Source: Lophium mytilinum (Eukaryota; Ascomycota; Dothideomycetes; Mytilinidiales; Mytilinidiaceae). Taken from it: a stretch of 64,000 nucleotides of DNA. The position numbers and the translations under genes were made by a program. Positions 12,320 through 22,548 of the stretch are shown here, one piece after another. Under the pieces are notes generated by a model that saw nothing but the letters and a program-made list of their open reading frames with translations, was not told the DNA's origin and ran no database searches. Each line of letters opens with the position of its first letter. Within the stretch, counting starts at the first letter, position 1. The DNA is taken from NCBI GenBank assembly GCA_010093605.1, contig MU004199.1, forward strand, positions 1,382,730-1,446,729. Reading direction: 5' to 3'.

Positions 12320-13054
12320 TTTCTGGAAGTACACACAGTGGGGTGTTGACTGAATCGTTGCGCAAGAGTCAAATTTATTGCAGCAGGATGTATGATAAAC
12401 CACTCATTAGGTTGATGTTCCAAAGCTAGCTTCAATGCCCTATGCGGACCCTAGCATGATTCCAAAGTGGTTTAAAATTCGTCTAACTAGTAGTAAGGAG
12501 AACTATGCCGCTGCATTCTAGCGCTGGCAGTCATGTATACAAACCATATGTCGTATTGAGTAGAAGAGTATAGGAGGAGATGCAGAAGTCGCGAGCACTG
12601 AGCCCATTAACCTAAATGTAAGGATTGGTAGGCCTGGCCTAGATTATGTCGTCAGCTGCCGGTAGTGTCGTCGCAACGATGCGGAACCGTATTAGTTTGT
12701 GTGGCCGCTTGGGTATAAGTCGAGACGGTGGACTCAGGAAAGACAGAGTGAATGACGTGGCCACGCAAAGTGCAAGAAGAAGGAAGTGAAAGGAACATAT
12801 GTAAATCTTCCCAGTCGTGTGGGATGAGAAAGGGGGCACCTATGAAAGGGGGACAAGACTTGAAGTCGGAGAAAAAGGGAATGCCAAGACCGCGGAGCTT
12901 CACTTCCTTCCAAGACGCGTAGAAGCGCGCCTGTCCAAAATCTTTCACCAAGCTACCTACCGCCCAACCGCCCACTCTATATAGATTCCACGCTGCAGGC
13001 GGCGCATAGCACTGTAATGTTTTTGAGTCCTACACCACTCCTGCGATTGTAGAC
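12320..13054. other. Intergenic between protease and ORC4
   Basis: Short overlapping frames on the minus strand show no coding character. This is expected to hold the protease terminator and the ORC4 promoter. Confidence 0.5.
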
Positions 13055-15689
13055 ATGGACGACTCCCCGCGACAGTCGAAGAGGAGGAAGCTCGACACCC
13101 CTTCGCGCAATGTCTCGAGTCCGCTCCCGTCCAAACCGCATACGCCTGGCACCCTCAGGCGACCTACCCGCCGAATTGCTTCACTTTACAATGCTGAGAG
13201 CAAGGGCTCTTCGCTTGCCAATGGCTTCCCACGAGCACGGCTGAATCAGAATGACGACAAAGACGTGTACGACGACATTGATGGCGCCCTCCACACACCT
13301 GCGAAGCGCCTACGAGACCGACTGCGTGCACAGTTTCACGAAAGCGATCCTTCGCCAAAGAAGACGGGCTTGGTGCCGAAAGAGCCGGTCAGTAGGAAAC
13401 GTGGTGGGAAAGACTTTGGGAACAGCACGCCGAAGAGAAAATGGACATCTCGAAGTGCAGGCTTGGATACAAACAAAGGAGTTTCGGAGGAAGGGGAGGA
13501 AGCAGTGGAGAGCAATGGTGAAGACGAGCTAGCTGCTGGCTTGGTGACGCCCTCTACTCGCAGAATTCACAAAGAGGCCACCAACGGCAACAACGGCAGA
13601 AGTACACCCTCCCTGTCGCGCACTCGTACTTCCACTAGGATAGCTGCGAACAGCAATTCGAACGGTACGAACGGACATGTCTCGCCCTCCTCTTCCCGAG
13701 CGAAGACACGACGGAAGCCCCGGACAGAACCGTCTGCGCACGACGGCTCTGAGAACGAGGAAATGGACTTGGTTGATGCCGATGCGGATACAAACCAGGA
13801 CATGCCAGATCAAGCTTCCGAACTGCCGAAGATGACTACCCGAACGGCTGGACGACGAACGCGAAATAGGGTAGACCATGATGAAAATGCCGTTAGCTCA
13901 CCTATTTTGGAGCAGAATAAACCTACTTCCCGGCGAAGGAAGCGGACCAATGCTGACCATGATGGAATTGACACCGATCTGCCTCATTTAGAGGACTCTG
14001 GGTTGGAGATGGAGGTTGCTGGGTCCGGAGAGCTTGAAGAGGAAGAGGAAGAGGAGGATGATATGGTGCTTCCCCACACCAACGGACACTTTCAAGATGA
14101 TCAAGAGCAGTCTGATGGACAAATCGAAATATCCGAAGTGTTGGAGGAGAGCAGCCCTTTTGTATCGACCCGGGACCAGGGCCATTCGACTGTGTCACTC
14201 GGAAAGAAAACACAGGCCGACTCAAACAGCGGACTCGCCCTTTTGAAGAATATCGTAGTGGAGAGGCTTACTGCGAAACGTCCTACTCCTTTGCTCGGTC
14301 TAGATGATGAGTACCGGAACGTGTACCAACTGGTCGAGAACACCGTCGTAGCAGGGGAAGGAAACTCAATGCTTGTGATTGGCGCCCGAGGTAGCGGGAA
14401 GACAGCACTTGTTTCCAAGGTTCTCTCCGAGATCTCCAAAGAACACCGCGAGGAATTCCACACTGTCAGGCTGAATGGATTCATTCACACTGATGATAAA
14501 CTGGCTCTTCGTGAGATCTGGAGGCAATTAGGGAAAGAGATGGACCTTGAAGAGGACAGCTTGGGGAAGAACTACGCCGACACCCTCTCAAAACTCTTGG
14601 CCCTGCTTTCGCATCCTTCTGAGCAGACTGGAGAGGAGACAGAGCAAGTTGCAAGAGCTGTCGTCTTTGTCATGGATGAATTCGACCTTTTCACGCTGCA
14701 TCCACGACAAACATTGCTATACAACCTGTTCGACATTGCACAGTCTCGCAAAGCTCCAATCGCGGTACTAGGACTCACTACCAGGATCGACGTCTCAGAG
14801 AGCCTCGAGAAGCGTGTGAAAAGTAGATTTAGTCACCGCTATGTCCATTTATCGCTCTCGAAAACCTTCACTGCGTTTCAAGAGACCTGTAAGGCGGCAC
14901 TCATGCTCCAACCTGAAGACCTCAACATCGAAGAGCGTGCAGTTCTCTCTAAACCCACTACCGTGACGCCTAAGAAGACAGCCAAGAATTCCAAGACTAC
15001 CACCCTTCTGGCCGCCTGGAATTCTAGCATCTCGGTATGTTCATCGCTCTCTCCCCTCTTCCTTTGCATAACGCTAATGATCATAGACGCTCTTTGCTAC
15101 GAAAGCTTTCATAACATCCCAGCTCGGTCCAATCTACTACCGCAGCAAATCCATCAAAGAAGTCCTTACTTCTCTACTCACTCCCACGGCCCTGCTCACT
15201 CCGTCCACCTTCCCGCCTTCCCCTTCCGCCTTCTTCACGCCAAACCCCTCTCTTGCCTCTCTGACGAATACCCTCGCACCGCCGGACTCCAAACTCGCCC
15301 TCCTTCCCAACCTCTCCCACGTTCAACTCGCCCTTCTCATCGCCGCTGCCCGTCTCGACGTCGTTCTCGACACCGACACTTGCAATTTCAACATGGCGTA
15401 TGCCGAGTATGTGTCCCTAGCCGCTAAAGCGCGCATGCAGAGTGCAGCGGGTGGTGCCGTCGCGAGTGGTGGCGCTACGAGAGTGTGGGGAAAAGAGGTC
15501 GCGATGCGGGAGTGGGAGAGATTAGTCAGGTGGGAGCTTGTGGTGCCGGTAATAGGACTTGGCGCTGGAGCTGGCGGAGCGGGCGCGATGGTCAGGGTGG
15601 ACATGGCGCTAGAGGAGATTATCCCAAGTGTCCAGGCTGGAGGGGGGCAGATGGATAGGGTATTGGAGAAGTGGTGTCGGCAGATTTGA
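13055..15689 (+). CDS. ORC4: Origin recognition complex subunit 4
   Basis: Nuclear AAA+ subunit of ORC, which marks replication origins. Exons are 13055-15034 and 15087-15689; the 52-nt intron has donor GTATGT, branch GCTAAT and acceptor ATAG, phase 0. The product is 860 residues. Residues 1 to about 395 form a disordered extension with basic stretches and an acidic run (EEEEEEEDD). The AAA+ domain follows, with LLGLDDEYRNVYQLVE, Walker A GARGSGKT (near 443), Walker B VVFVMDEFDLF (near 538) and the sensor region VLGLTTRIDVSESLEKRVKSRF. Exon 2 supplies the ORC4 C-terminal winged-helix part (LPNLSHVQLALLIAAARLD; WERLVRWELVVPV). Without splicing the frame runs on into a Pro/Ser-rich tail, which is an artefact. 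The N-terminal extension is much longer than in animal ORC4 but common in filamentous fungi. Confidence 0.95.
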
Positions 15690-15926
15690 GCAGGGCTAGA
15701 GATCAAGACGGATTGAGGGGAAGTGAGTGTACATGTATTCCTAGGCGGGTGGCATGAGTACGTACGGTAGTAAGACAGATAAGGACGGAACATCGTACTT
15801 CAGCCTCTCTAGGTTGGAATCACGTGCTCGCAAAAATGACGCTAACGACAACTTTATTATAACATCGCGAAAATCGCCCACTTCTTCTTTTCTTCTTCAT
15901 TAAGCTCTGAGGCGCCCGTTTTAGGG
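15690..15926. other. Short intergenic interval
   Basis: Contains CACGTG at about 15821 (AATCACGTGCTCGC) and a possible acceptor TTTTAG at 15921-15926 just before the next open frame. No gene was seen. Confidence 0.35.
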
Positions 15927-16745
15927 TTGCCGTTTTCACCGTCAAAGGACCACTCTTCTCCTGGTATCGACAACATCGAGCACATCTACTCTCCCAAAGG
16001 ACCCTCTACCCGCCTGCCTACTCAAAGGCTCCGGTCCTGCTTTTCACCTCCTAAAGGATCCTCTGCCCGCCTGCCCGCTCAAAGGCTCCGGTCACTCTCA
16101 TTCTTACCGCCTCTCAAAGGACCCTCTACCCGCCTGCCTATCCAAAGGCTCCGGTCCTTCCCATCACCTCCCAGGGCATCTACCTACCTGCCTATCCAAA
16201 GGCCAAGCCCTCCCCTGCTTCCCTCTTCTCCTCGCCGTCCACCAAGATACCCCGAAAGAAAAATAAGGCCAAAACCAAGACGAAGACCACAGCCTCGGCC
16301 TCAGACGACGACGAGCCGGACAGGATGGATGAGACCGGTGCATCTGCTGAAATGGCAACTTAAGCAACAGATTGAGGAGAAGGATGAAATGATTGGGGCA
16401 CGAGATCACGAAATTGAGACCCTCCGTGCTAGACTAGACCGCCTCCAAACCGAAAACAAGGGGGATGTTGGGAAACTTGAAAGGGCTCTCATGATATCTA
16501 ACGCGAAGGTCGCGCAGCAACAAGAAATTCTTTCGAACGTCCAGGCAGAGAGAACTTGCAAGTCCGAGGCAAAAGACGCGACGATCAAGAAGCTCAACGC
16601 TAAGTACGATAGGTATGCTGACTGGGCTGTACGGCAGATAAAAGCGTATGAAGAGGCGCTTGAGAATGCTAAGGAAGGGAAGAAGGTGCGCGACGATTAT
16701 TTAAAGGCCTTACTACCGGGTTGGAAGGGGCCTCCGGGAGCATGA
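15927..16745 (+). CDS. Repeat-bearing coiled-coil protein, start unresolved
   Basis: The open frame begins at a TTG directly after a TTTTAG acceptor-like site, so the true first exon is probably upstream. The first in-frame ATG is 16329, which would leave only about 138 residues. The first 130 codons hold four copies of a Pro/Arg-rich unit of 19-21 residues (KGPSTRLPTQRLRS...). Next is a basic Arg/Pro region, then from about 16340 a long coiled coil (KQQIEEKDEMIGARDHEIET, LRARLDRLQTENKGDVGKLE) ending LLPGWKGPPGA. I recognise no family. The heptad-rich half looks like real coding sequence. The repeat half may be a 5' minisatellite that happens to stay in frame, since its unit lengths (57, 63 and 57 bp) are multiples of three. 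Confidence 0.5.
   Translation: MPFSPSKDHSSPGIDNIEHIYSPKGPSTRLPTQRLRSCFSPPKGSSARLPAQRLRSLSFLPPLKGPSTRLPIQRLRSFPSPPRASTYLPIQRPSPPLLPSSPRRPPRYPERKIRPKPRRRPQPRPQTTTSRTGWMRPVHLLKWQLKQQIEEKDEMIGARDHEIETLRARLDRLQTENKGDVGKLERALMISNAKVAQQQEILSNVQAERTCKSEAKDATIKKLNAKYDRYADWAVRQIKAYEEALENAKEGKKVRDDYLKALLPGWKGPPGA
15996..16209 (+). repeat. In-frame minisatellite, four units of 57-63 bp
   Basis: Units start at 15996, 16053, 16116 and 16173 (spacing 57, 63, 57). Each carries AAAGGACCCTCTACC, then CGCCTGCC, then CAAAGGCTCCGGTC, then a pyrimidine-rich spacer with CACCTCC. The last copy is truncated and diverged. Confidence 0.8.
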
Positions 16746-17335
16746 AGTAGTAAAAGTCAAATCAGAAACCACAATCTACACTATTCTTCTTGCAATCGTG
16801 ACGAGGTGATAAAGCCAAAAGCGAGTATACTTTGCCACGGTGTCACTCATCGGCTTCCGCGGGCATAGTCGGGACACGGTGGAGGGTTTGCTATTGTGGT
16901 CGAATTCGCCAGGTGGAGACCCGTAGAGTAAGCATCCCCGTCCCGTCCAAGTATGTACTAACAACCGCCAACGTGCGTATAGTTGGCAGGGGCCTGCGTG
17001 GTTGAGGACGAGCCTTTCGCACGCCTCCTTGTTTTCGGGCTCTGTGTCGTATTTCTCGCCTGTCAGGCGCCCCCAGGACCCTCTACCTGCCTGCCGATTT
17101 GAAGCCACGGTCCTGCAGACATCCATTCGTCAGTGTAGATGACACCTTCATCCCCCACATGGTCCTCCCGCGTCGAGATACAGAGGTGTTCCATCGCGAT
17201 CTTCAGGCTGAAGGGCAAGAAGATTGCTGCCGAAAAGCAGGCAGACATCTAGCTCACATACTTTTGAGAAGAACCAGCGTAAATTTTCCTATCAATACAA
17301 GCACCCTAATCATCCCTCACATTTTCTCCTTCAAC
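16746..17335. other. Intergenic with a stray repeat copy and intron-like signals
   Basis: A minus-strand open frame (16776-17126) starts inside the stray repeat copy and has no recognisable domain. On the plus strand GTAAGC (about 16928), ACTAAC and TATAG (about 16981) look like a small intron, but no convincing exons flank it. No gene is called. Confidence 0.4.
17075..17117 (+). repeat. Isolated copy of the coiled-coil gene minisatellite unit
   Basis: AGGACCCTCTACC, GCCTGCC and CGGTCCTGC occur in the same order and nearly the same spacing as in the units at 15996-16209. It lies about 0.9 kb downstream of them, outside the gene. Confidence 0.65.
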
Positions 17336-20196
17336 CTACAGCTTCGCCTTCGCCCCTTCCACCAACTCCGCTCCCGCCCCCGCAATCGCCAACTTCCCCG
17401 TCTCCACCACCTTCGTCTGGAAGATAACCTTATTCCCCTCCTTCCACATCTCCGTCCTCAGCGTCTGCCCCGGCAGCACCGTGCCCGCAAACCGCACCTT
17501 GATGTTCTTGAACGCGCCATACGTCTGCAGCACATGCTTGCCGCTGAAACCAAAGAAGCACAGTCCGTGAAGGATCGGCACTTTGAAGCCGCCCATCTTC
17601 GAGAACTCGGGGTCAATGTGCAACGGGTTCCGGTCGCCAGACAAACGATACAGCGCCGCTTGCTCCTCGGTCGTCTTCTCCTCGACGACGGCGTCGGGTT
17701 CGCGTGGTGGGGGCTTGTGTACCGCAGTAGCAGCGCCGCGGTTGCTGCCCTTGTTGGGCCCGCCGAAGCCGCCCGAGCCGCGGATGAAGACGGTGCTTTC
17801 GTTGTAGAAAACGTCTTCTCCGGTGTTCGCGTCCTTGGTGAGAGTGCCGGTAACCACGATACCTGCGGCGCCCTTGTCGACGACTTCGACGAGCTTGGGG
17901 TACGAGACGAGAGTGGCTTCGGTGGGGATGGGGAATTTGCGGATTTCGAGGTACTGCTCGCCGTGGAGCAGCATCATGGGGGAGAAGTTGGGGACCATGT
18001 CATCGAGAGAGAAGGGGGCCACGGCGCCGAATGGGGGGATGACGCCGAAGGTGGGTAGCACTTGGAAGTCTTCCGAAGACTCGAAGACGAGGGGTAGGTC
18101 GGTGCGTTTGGCGCCAACTCCGAGATCTAGGGGCGATTAGCATTGAGTCTGGCACGACAAAGCGACAGAAGAGTCTTACTGTAAAGGATAACATCCTTGT
18201 CGTCATACACAAACTTGGTACCTTCAGCCTTCGCCGCCTTCGCAGCCTCAATGGCGGACAGTATTTCCTGGTTGGCATTTCCGCCCTTCTGCTTGTTGGC
18301 GACGTTCTGCATATTCGCCATGATAGACTTGAGCCCGTCATTGCTGCTCTCCGGGTGATCGGCACGGCCATCGTCGAAGTTGTTAATCTTTTCCCATTGC
18401 TGGACAACCGCCTCAGGGGTCAACGGGACATCAATGGGGAATCCATGGCCACCTGTTCGCTGCCACCTCGTTTGAGCAACCCAACCGCTGCCGACTTCGT
18501 ATAGACGTCCAGTAGGTGGGTCAGGGGTCTTGTCCGAACAGAGAAGGACGACTAGTGGCGCCACATAGTCCGGCTTGAATGCCTGAACCATCTCCTCGGG
18601 CATGATGGTCCGAGTGAGCGCTGTTCCTGCGTTAGGCGCAATCGTGTTGACGAAGATGTTGTTCTTGGCACCCTCGCGAGCCAGAGCACGTGAGAAACCG
18701 AGAATGGCACACTTGGCCGCAGCGTAGTTGGCCTGGCCGAAGTTTCCGTAGATGCCGCTGGTGCTGGTGGTGTTGATGATGCGGCCGTATTTCTGCTTGA
18801 GCATGTAGGGCCATGCAGCCTTTGTGCACTTGTAGGTACCGCGGGCGTGAACTTCCATGACAATGTCCCACATCTTGTCGTCCATGTTGGTGAAGGCCTT
18901 GTCCCGGAGGATACCCGCGTTGTTGACTAGAACGTCGATGCGGCCATAGGCGTCAATCGCACCCTTGACAACAGCATCACCGTCGGTCACGTTGGCCTTG
19001 TTTCCCACCGCCTCGCCACCCAGCTTCTGAATCTCCTGGACAACGGTATCTGGGTTGACGAGATCGTTGACAACGATCTTGGCACCTAGTTTAGCGAATA
19101 GCAGAGCGTAGGCGCGACCGAGACCAGCTCCAGCGCCAGTGATGAGCACTACCTTGCCCTTGAAGTCGAGGTTCTCGCCAGGCTTGTTCGGGGGCAGCTT
19201 CTGTGCCTCCTCGAGCAACTCCATGAAGTTGGCCGGCCCGGTGGGGTACTCGGGATCGGAGAAGTCGTTGACCTCGTTCCATTTGCTGAGTATTGCACCC
19301 GGGGTCAAAGAATCGTCGGCGCGGTATATGGCACCCTTCGAGCGCTCCCACCGGATCTTCGCAATGTGACCGCCTCCAACCTCGTATATCGCTCCAGTCT
19401 CGGTGTTCGACTTGTGTGTGAGGACAGCAACGAGGGGCACAATCCAACTGGGCTGAAGGGCCTTGAGCACATCTGGGGGCATGACAGTCTCGGTCATTCG
19501 GCTGGCGGCGATGGGGGCAATGGTGTTGCAGAGGATGTCATATTTCAGACCTTCCTTGGCCAGCGTCTCGGTGAAGCCAACAAGGGCCAGTTTCGCAGCT
19601 ATCACATGTCAGATCCAGAAAACATGCATTAGATGGGCGAACTCACCAGAGTAATTAGTTTGCCCAAAGTTCCCGAACAGGCCAGCCGCAGATGCAGTGC
19701 TGATAACACGGCCATACTTCTGTTTCCTGAAATGCGGCCATGCAGCCCTAGCACACTTATATGCACCCCGGACATGCACTGCGAGGACCAAGTCCCAGTC
19801 CTGGTCCGACATGTTCTTGAAGCTCACATCCCGTAGAATGCCAGCGTTGTTGATGAGTATATCAATGCGTCCGAAGGTCTTGATCGCCGTATCGATGATG
19901 GCCTCGCCGTCGAGCACGTTGTCGTAGTTTGCTACGGCCTTGCCGCCAGCCTTTACAATCTCCTCGACAACAACATCGGCAGCCTAGAGCACACAATCAT
20001 GTATTAGCAGGGCTCTAGATATCTGAGTTTCATTACACACCTTGCTGCTCTTGCCCTCGCCCTTGAAGCTGCCTCCCAGATCATTCACAACAACATTCGC
20101 GCCCCGGCTTCCAAAGAACGTAGCGTATGCCTTCCCGAGCCCACCACCAGCACCCGTTACTACAACCGTCTGGCCGTCATACCGCAGTTCAGACAT
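17336..20196 (-). CDS. FOX2: Peroxisomal multifunctional beta-oxidation enzyme (3-hydroxyacyl-CoA dehydrogenase / 2-enoyl-CoA hydratase)
   Basis: Catalyses hydration of trans-2-enoyl-CoA and oxidation of (3R)-hydroxyacyl-CoA in peroxisomal fatty-acid beta-oxidation. Exons in transcript order are 20196-20041, 19983-19647, 19598-18180 and 18126-17336, with introns of 57, 48 and 53 nt (GTGTGT, GTGAGT and GTAAGA donors). The product is 900 residues, the usual Fox2 length. Two SDR domains are in tandem: TGAGGGLG with catalytic NYSAAK (YxxxK), and TGAGAGLG with NYAAAK, each with NNAGILRD. The C-terminal hydratase-2/hot-dog domain carries the HIDPEF...PILHG active-site region. The protein ends AKL, a peroxisomal targeting signal type 1. 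All key residues are intact. It is divergently transcribed from the TDA10-like kinase, and the shared promoter carries fatty-acid-response-type sites. Confidence 0.97.
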
Positions 20197-21030
20197 AGCT
20201 GCGGTGTGTGGGCGATTACAAACTCTCAATCTGACGCAAGCAAGCAACAAAGAGGTGCGTGGATATCCTGTGGACTAGGAATCGTCGCGGGGAACTCGGA
20301 TTCGGCGGAGTAGGTTCAAAAGATAGTAATGGTGAGGTAGAGGTTGCGGTGGGAGAGGAGAGGTGTGGAGAGAGTGTTGCAAGCGGCTTAGGCTATGGTT
20401 TTGAGGTGTCGTTCGCTCTGGCCGAGCTCCTTCGATGATGTCGATGGACCTCGGCATGCCCAGAACTGGGAGCGAGCGTCACGTGCACCGACTGGAACCC
20501 CACATTTTCCAAGGGGGCGGCGCTTTTCACATGCCAGTTTGGGCCCGCGCTCTCTAGCTGGCTGGCTGGTCTGTCTTGTGATGGGAAAACTGACTGCGCA
20601 TGGTGAGCGTGATCAGGAGGCCGGAGTCCGAGGTAGACATTCAGCTGCACGACCGAGGACTCGGCCGACGTGCAGACGTTCTAATTTTTGCAGTAATTGC
20701 ACCCTCGTTCGTGGCCGGGGATATCAGTCTCCGAAATCGTCTGAGCTCTGAAGCTATTCGGCTTCGTTGCGGAGGCCGGACGTAGCACCTCCGCATCACC
20801 AGTAAACCCTCCCCCACCTGATTTTAGTTTCTGAAACGCATTGGCGACAGGCAGCGACACAGGAGCTTCTCTCGCAATCAAGAAATAGACTCAGTACTTG
20901 CATCTCAGCTCACAGCGGGCGCGTAGCAGAGTTGTAGACTGACTGTTAGTTCGAGTCGAGTCAACCCCACGCTCTCCCATCTTCACGCTTCACCCCTCCC
21001 CCACCACATGCACTCAATCTTCCTTCCACC
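20197..21030. other. Divergent promoter between FOX2 and the TDA10-like gene
   Basis: 834 bp without a gene. It holds the three CCGAGG/CCTCGG sites listed separately. The right half before 21031 is a C/T-rich leader (CACGCTTCACCCCTCCCCC). Confidence 0.6.
20449..20658. promoter_or_regulatory. Cluster of CCTCGG/CCGAGG sites (FarA/FarB-type) upstream of FOX2
   Basis: CCTCGG at 20449-20454, CCGAGG at 20628-20633 and CCGAGG at 20653-20658 lie 253-457 bp upstream of the FOX2 start. In Aspergillus nidulans the zinc-cluster activators FarA and FarB act through CCTCGG in fatty-acid-utilisation promoters. Assigning that role here is inference from the motif and the gene it fronts. Confidence 0.5.
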
Positions 21031-22548
21031 ATGTCCACGACCACCATCACCGACGACAAGTCGCCCCACGTGATTCCCTTCCTGCTCTCCCATCTCGCCG
21101 CCCACCGCGAGAAACACGCCGCAGCAGGCACCGCTCCACCCCCATTCTTCCTCGGTCTGAACGGCGTGCAAGGGGCCGGGAAGACGACTTTGGTGCGTGA
21201 TCTCATATTTATTATCTAGCATCTAGTTAGACGAACTACATCCATATGCGAGTACAAGCGGTAGAAACCACAGAAATGATTACTGTATTATTCACTGTCA
21301 CACCGCATCCATCTGTTCCCCCGGGCATCCCCGTATTCGGCTCTCGGAAACCGGCTTCATGCAGCGTGTATCAACACCACAAAATTCCAAAATCCTTGGC
21401 ACTTCAAAAACACCCCTCCTCACCTCCCATTAGACATCCGCCGCCCTCTCCTCCTCCAGTCTCCCCCACTCTACGCAATCAGACACGATGTAACACTCTC
21501 TAACCCGAGCCTCACCGTCTAGGTCTCAACCCTCGCCACAACCCTCCGCGCCCCGCCCCACTCTCTCCCCACCGCCGTTCTCTCCCTCGACGACTTCTAC
21601 CTGCCCCATGCCGCCCTCACCGCCCTCGCCGAGTCGACGTCGAATCCGCTGCTTCAGCACCGCGGCCAACCACCTACCCACGACCTCGCCCTCGGCGCTT
21701 CCGTCTTCGAGGCGCTGAAAAGCCGCGCCCCGGTTGCTTTGCCGCAGTATGACAAGTCCGCCTACGCTGGACAGGGCGACCGCGCTGATCCCACAACTTG
21801 GGAGCGCGTGAACGAGGGCGAGGAGAAGATAGAGGTCGTCGTGTTTGAGGGGTGGAGCGTTGGCTTCAGGAGTCTAGAAGAGAAGGAGGTGGAGGCGAAA
21901 TGGGTCGCTGCGCGGCAAGCAGAGGACGAGGCGGAAAGAAAGGGGGAGGAAGGAGAGGGGCAGTTGGGGAAGCATAAGCTGTGGGATTTGCTGGAGGTGA
22001 ACGAAGCGTTGGTGGGGTATGATGTGTTTACGGAGTGAGTAGACGCAGGGGAGAGTGCGTGTGACGAATCGGAAAGCTGACGAGAACCAATAGTGCATTG
22101 GATGCGTTTGTGCATATGTGAGTCACCCTGTTTCTTCGTCGAAAGCTCGGAGGGGTCAGACTGGGAGAAAATCGGTGGCTGACTTTGATTAGCGACGCCG
22201 AGGACACGAGATACGTTTACGCCTGGCGACTAGAGCAGGAAGCTGCCCTGCGCGCCTCCAAAGGTACAGGCATGACCGACGAGCAAGTCGTTAGCTTCGT
22301 CAATGGCTGTGAGTCCAGCGTCCAGTTTCTTACCCTTCAACTCGCCTGCACATCTCCGCGGTGAAACCATCTCCCTAGCTATACAACCAGTATGATATGA
22401 AGCTAACCGGTAACGAACGGAAGACTACCCCGCGTACGAGCTCTACACTCCGAGTCTTCGCCGCGGCCTTTTCGCATCCAATACTGGCGCCCAGATGCGG
22501 CTAGTCGTGGGGCGGGATCGGAAGGTGAAGCAAGCAGAGGTGATATAA
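21031..22548 (+). CDS. TDA10: P-loop kinase of the TDA10 / D-glycerate 3-kinase-like family
   Basis: Cytosolic ATP-dependent kinase related to yeast Tda10 (YGR205W) and glycerate/uridine kinases; the substrate is uncertain. Exons are 21031-21192, 21523-22034, 22094-22117, 22193-22308 and 22424-22548. The product is 312 residues. Walker A is GVQGAGKT (near residue 49), followed by LSLDDFYLPH, LPQYDKSAYAGQGDR and VVVFEGWSVGF. The conserved C-terminal run HIDAEDTRYVYAWRLEQE and MTDEQVVSFVNGYYPAYELY is restored only when a 24-nt micro-exon and the next two exons are joined. The first intron is 330 nt, unusually long here; the others are 59, 75 and 115 nt. All junction phases agree. Family assignment is firm, biochemical role is not. 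Confidence 0.9.

Noticed and set aside
16776-17126. Minus-strand frame starting MDVCRTVASNRQ
   Set aside because: It starts inside a stray minisatellite copy and overlaps plus-strand intron-like signals; no domain.
17099-18058. Long open frame antisense to FOX2
   Set aside because: It mirrors the coding exon of FOX2 and has no family features; a shadow of strong codon bias.
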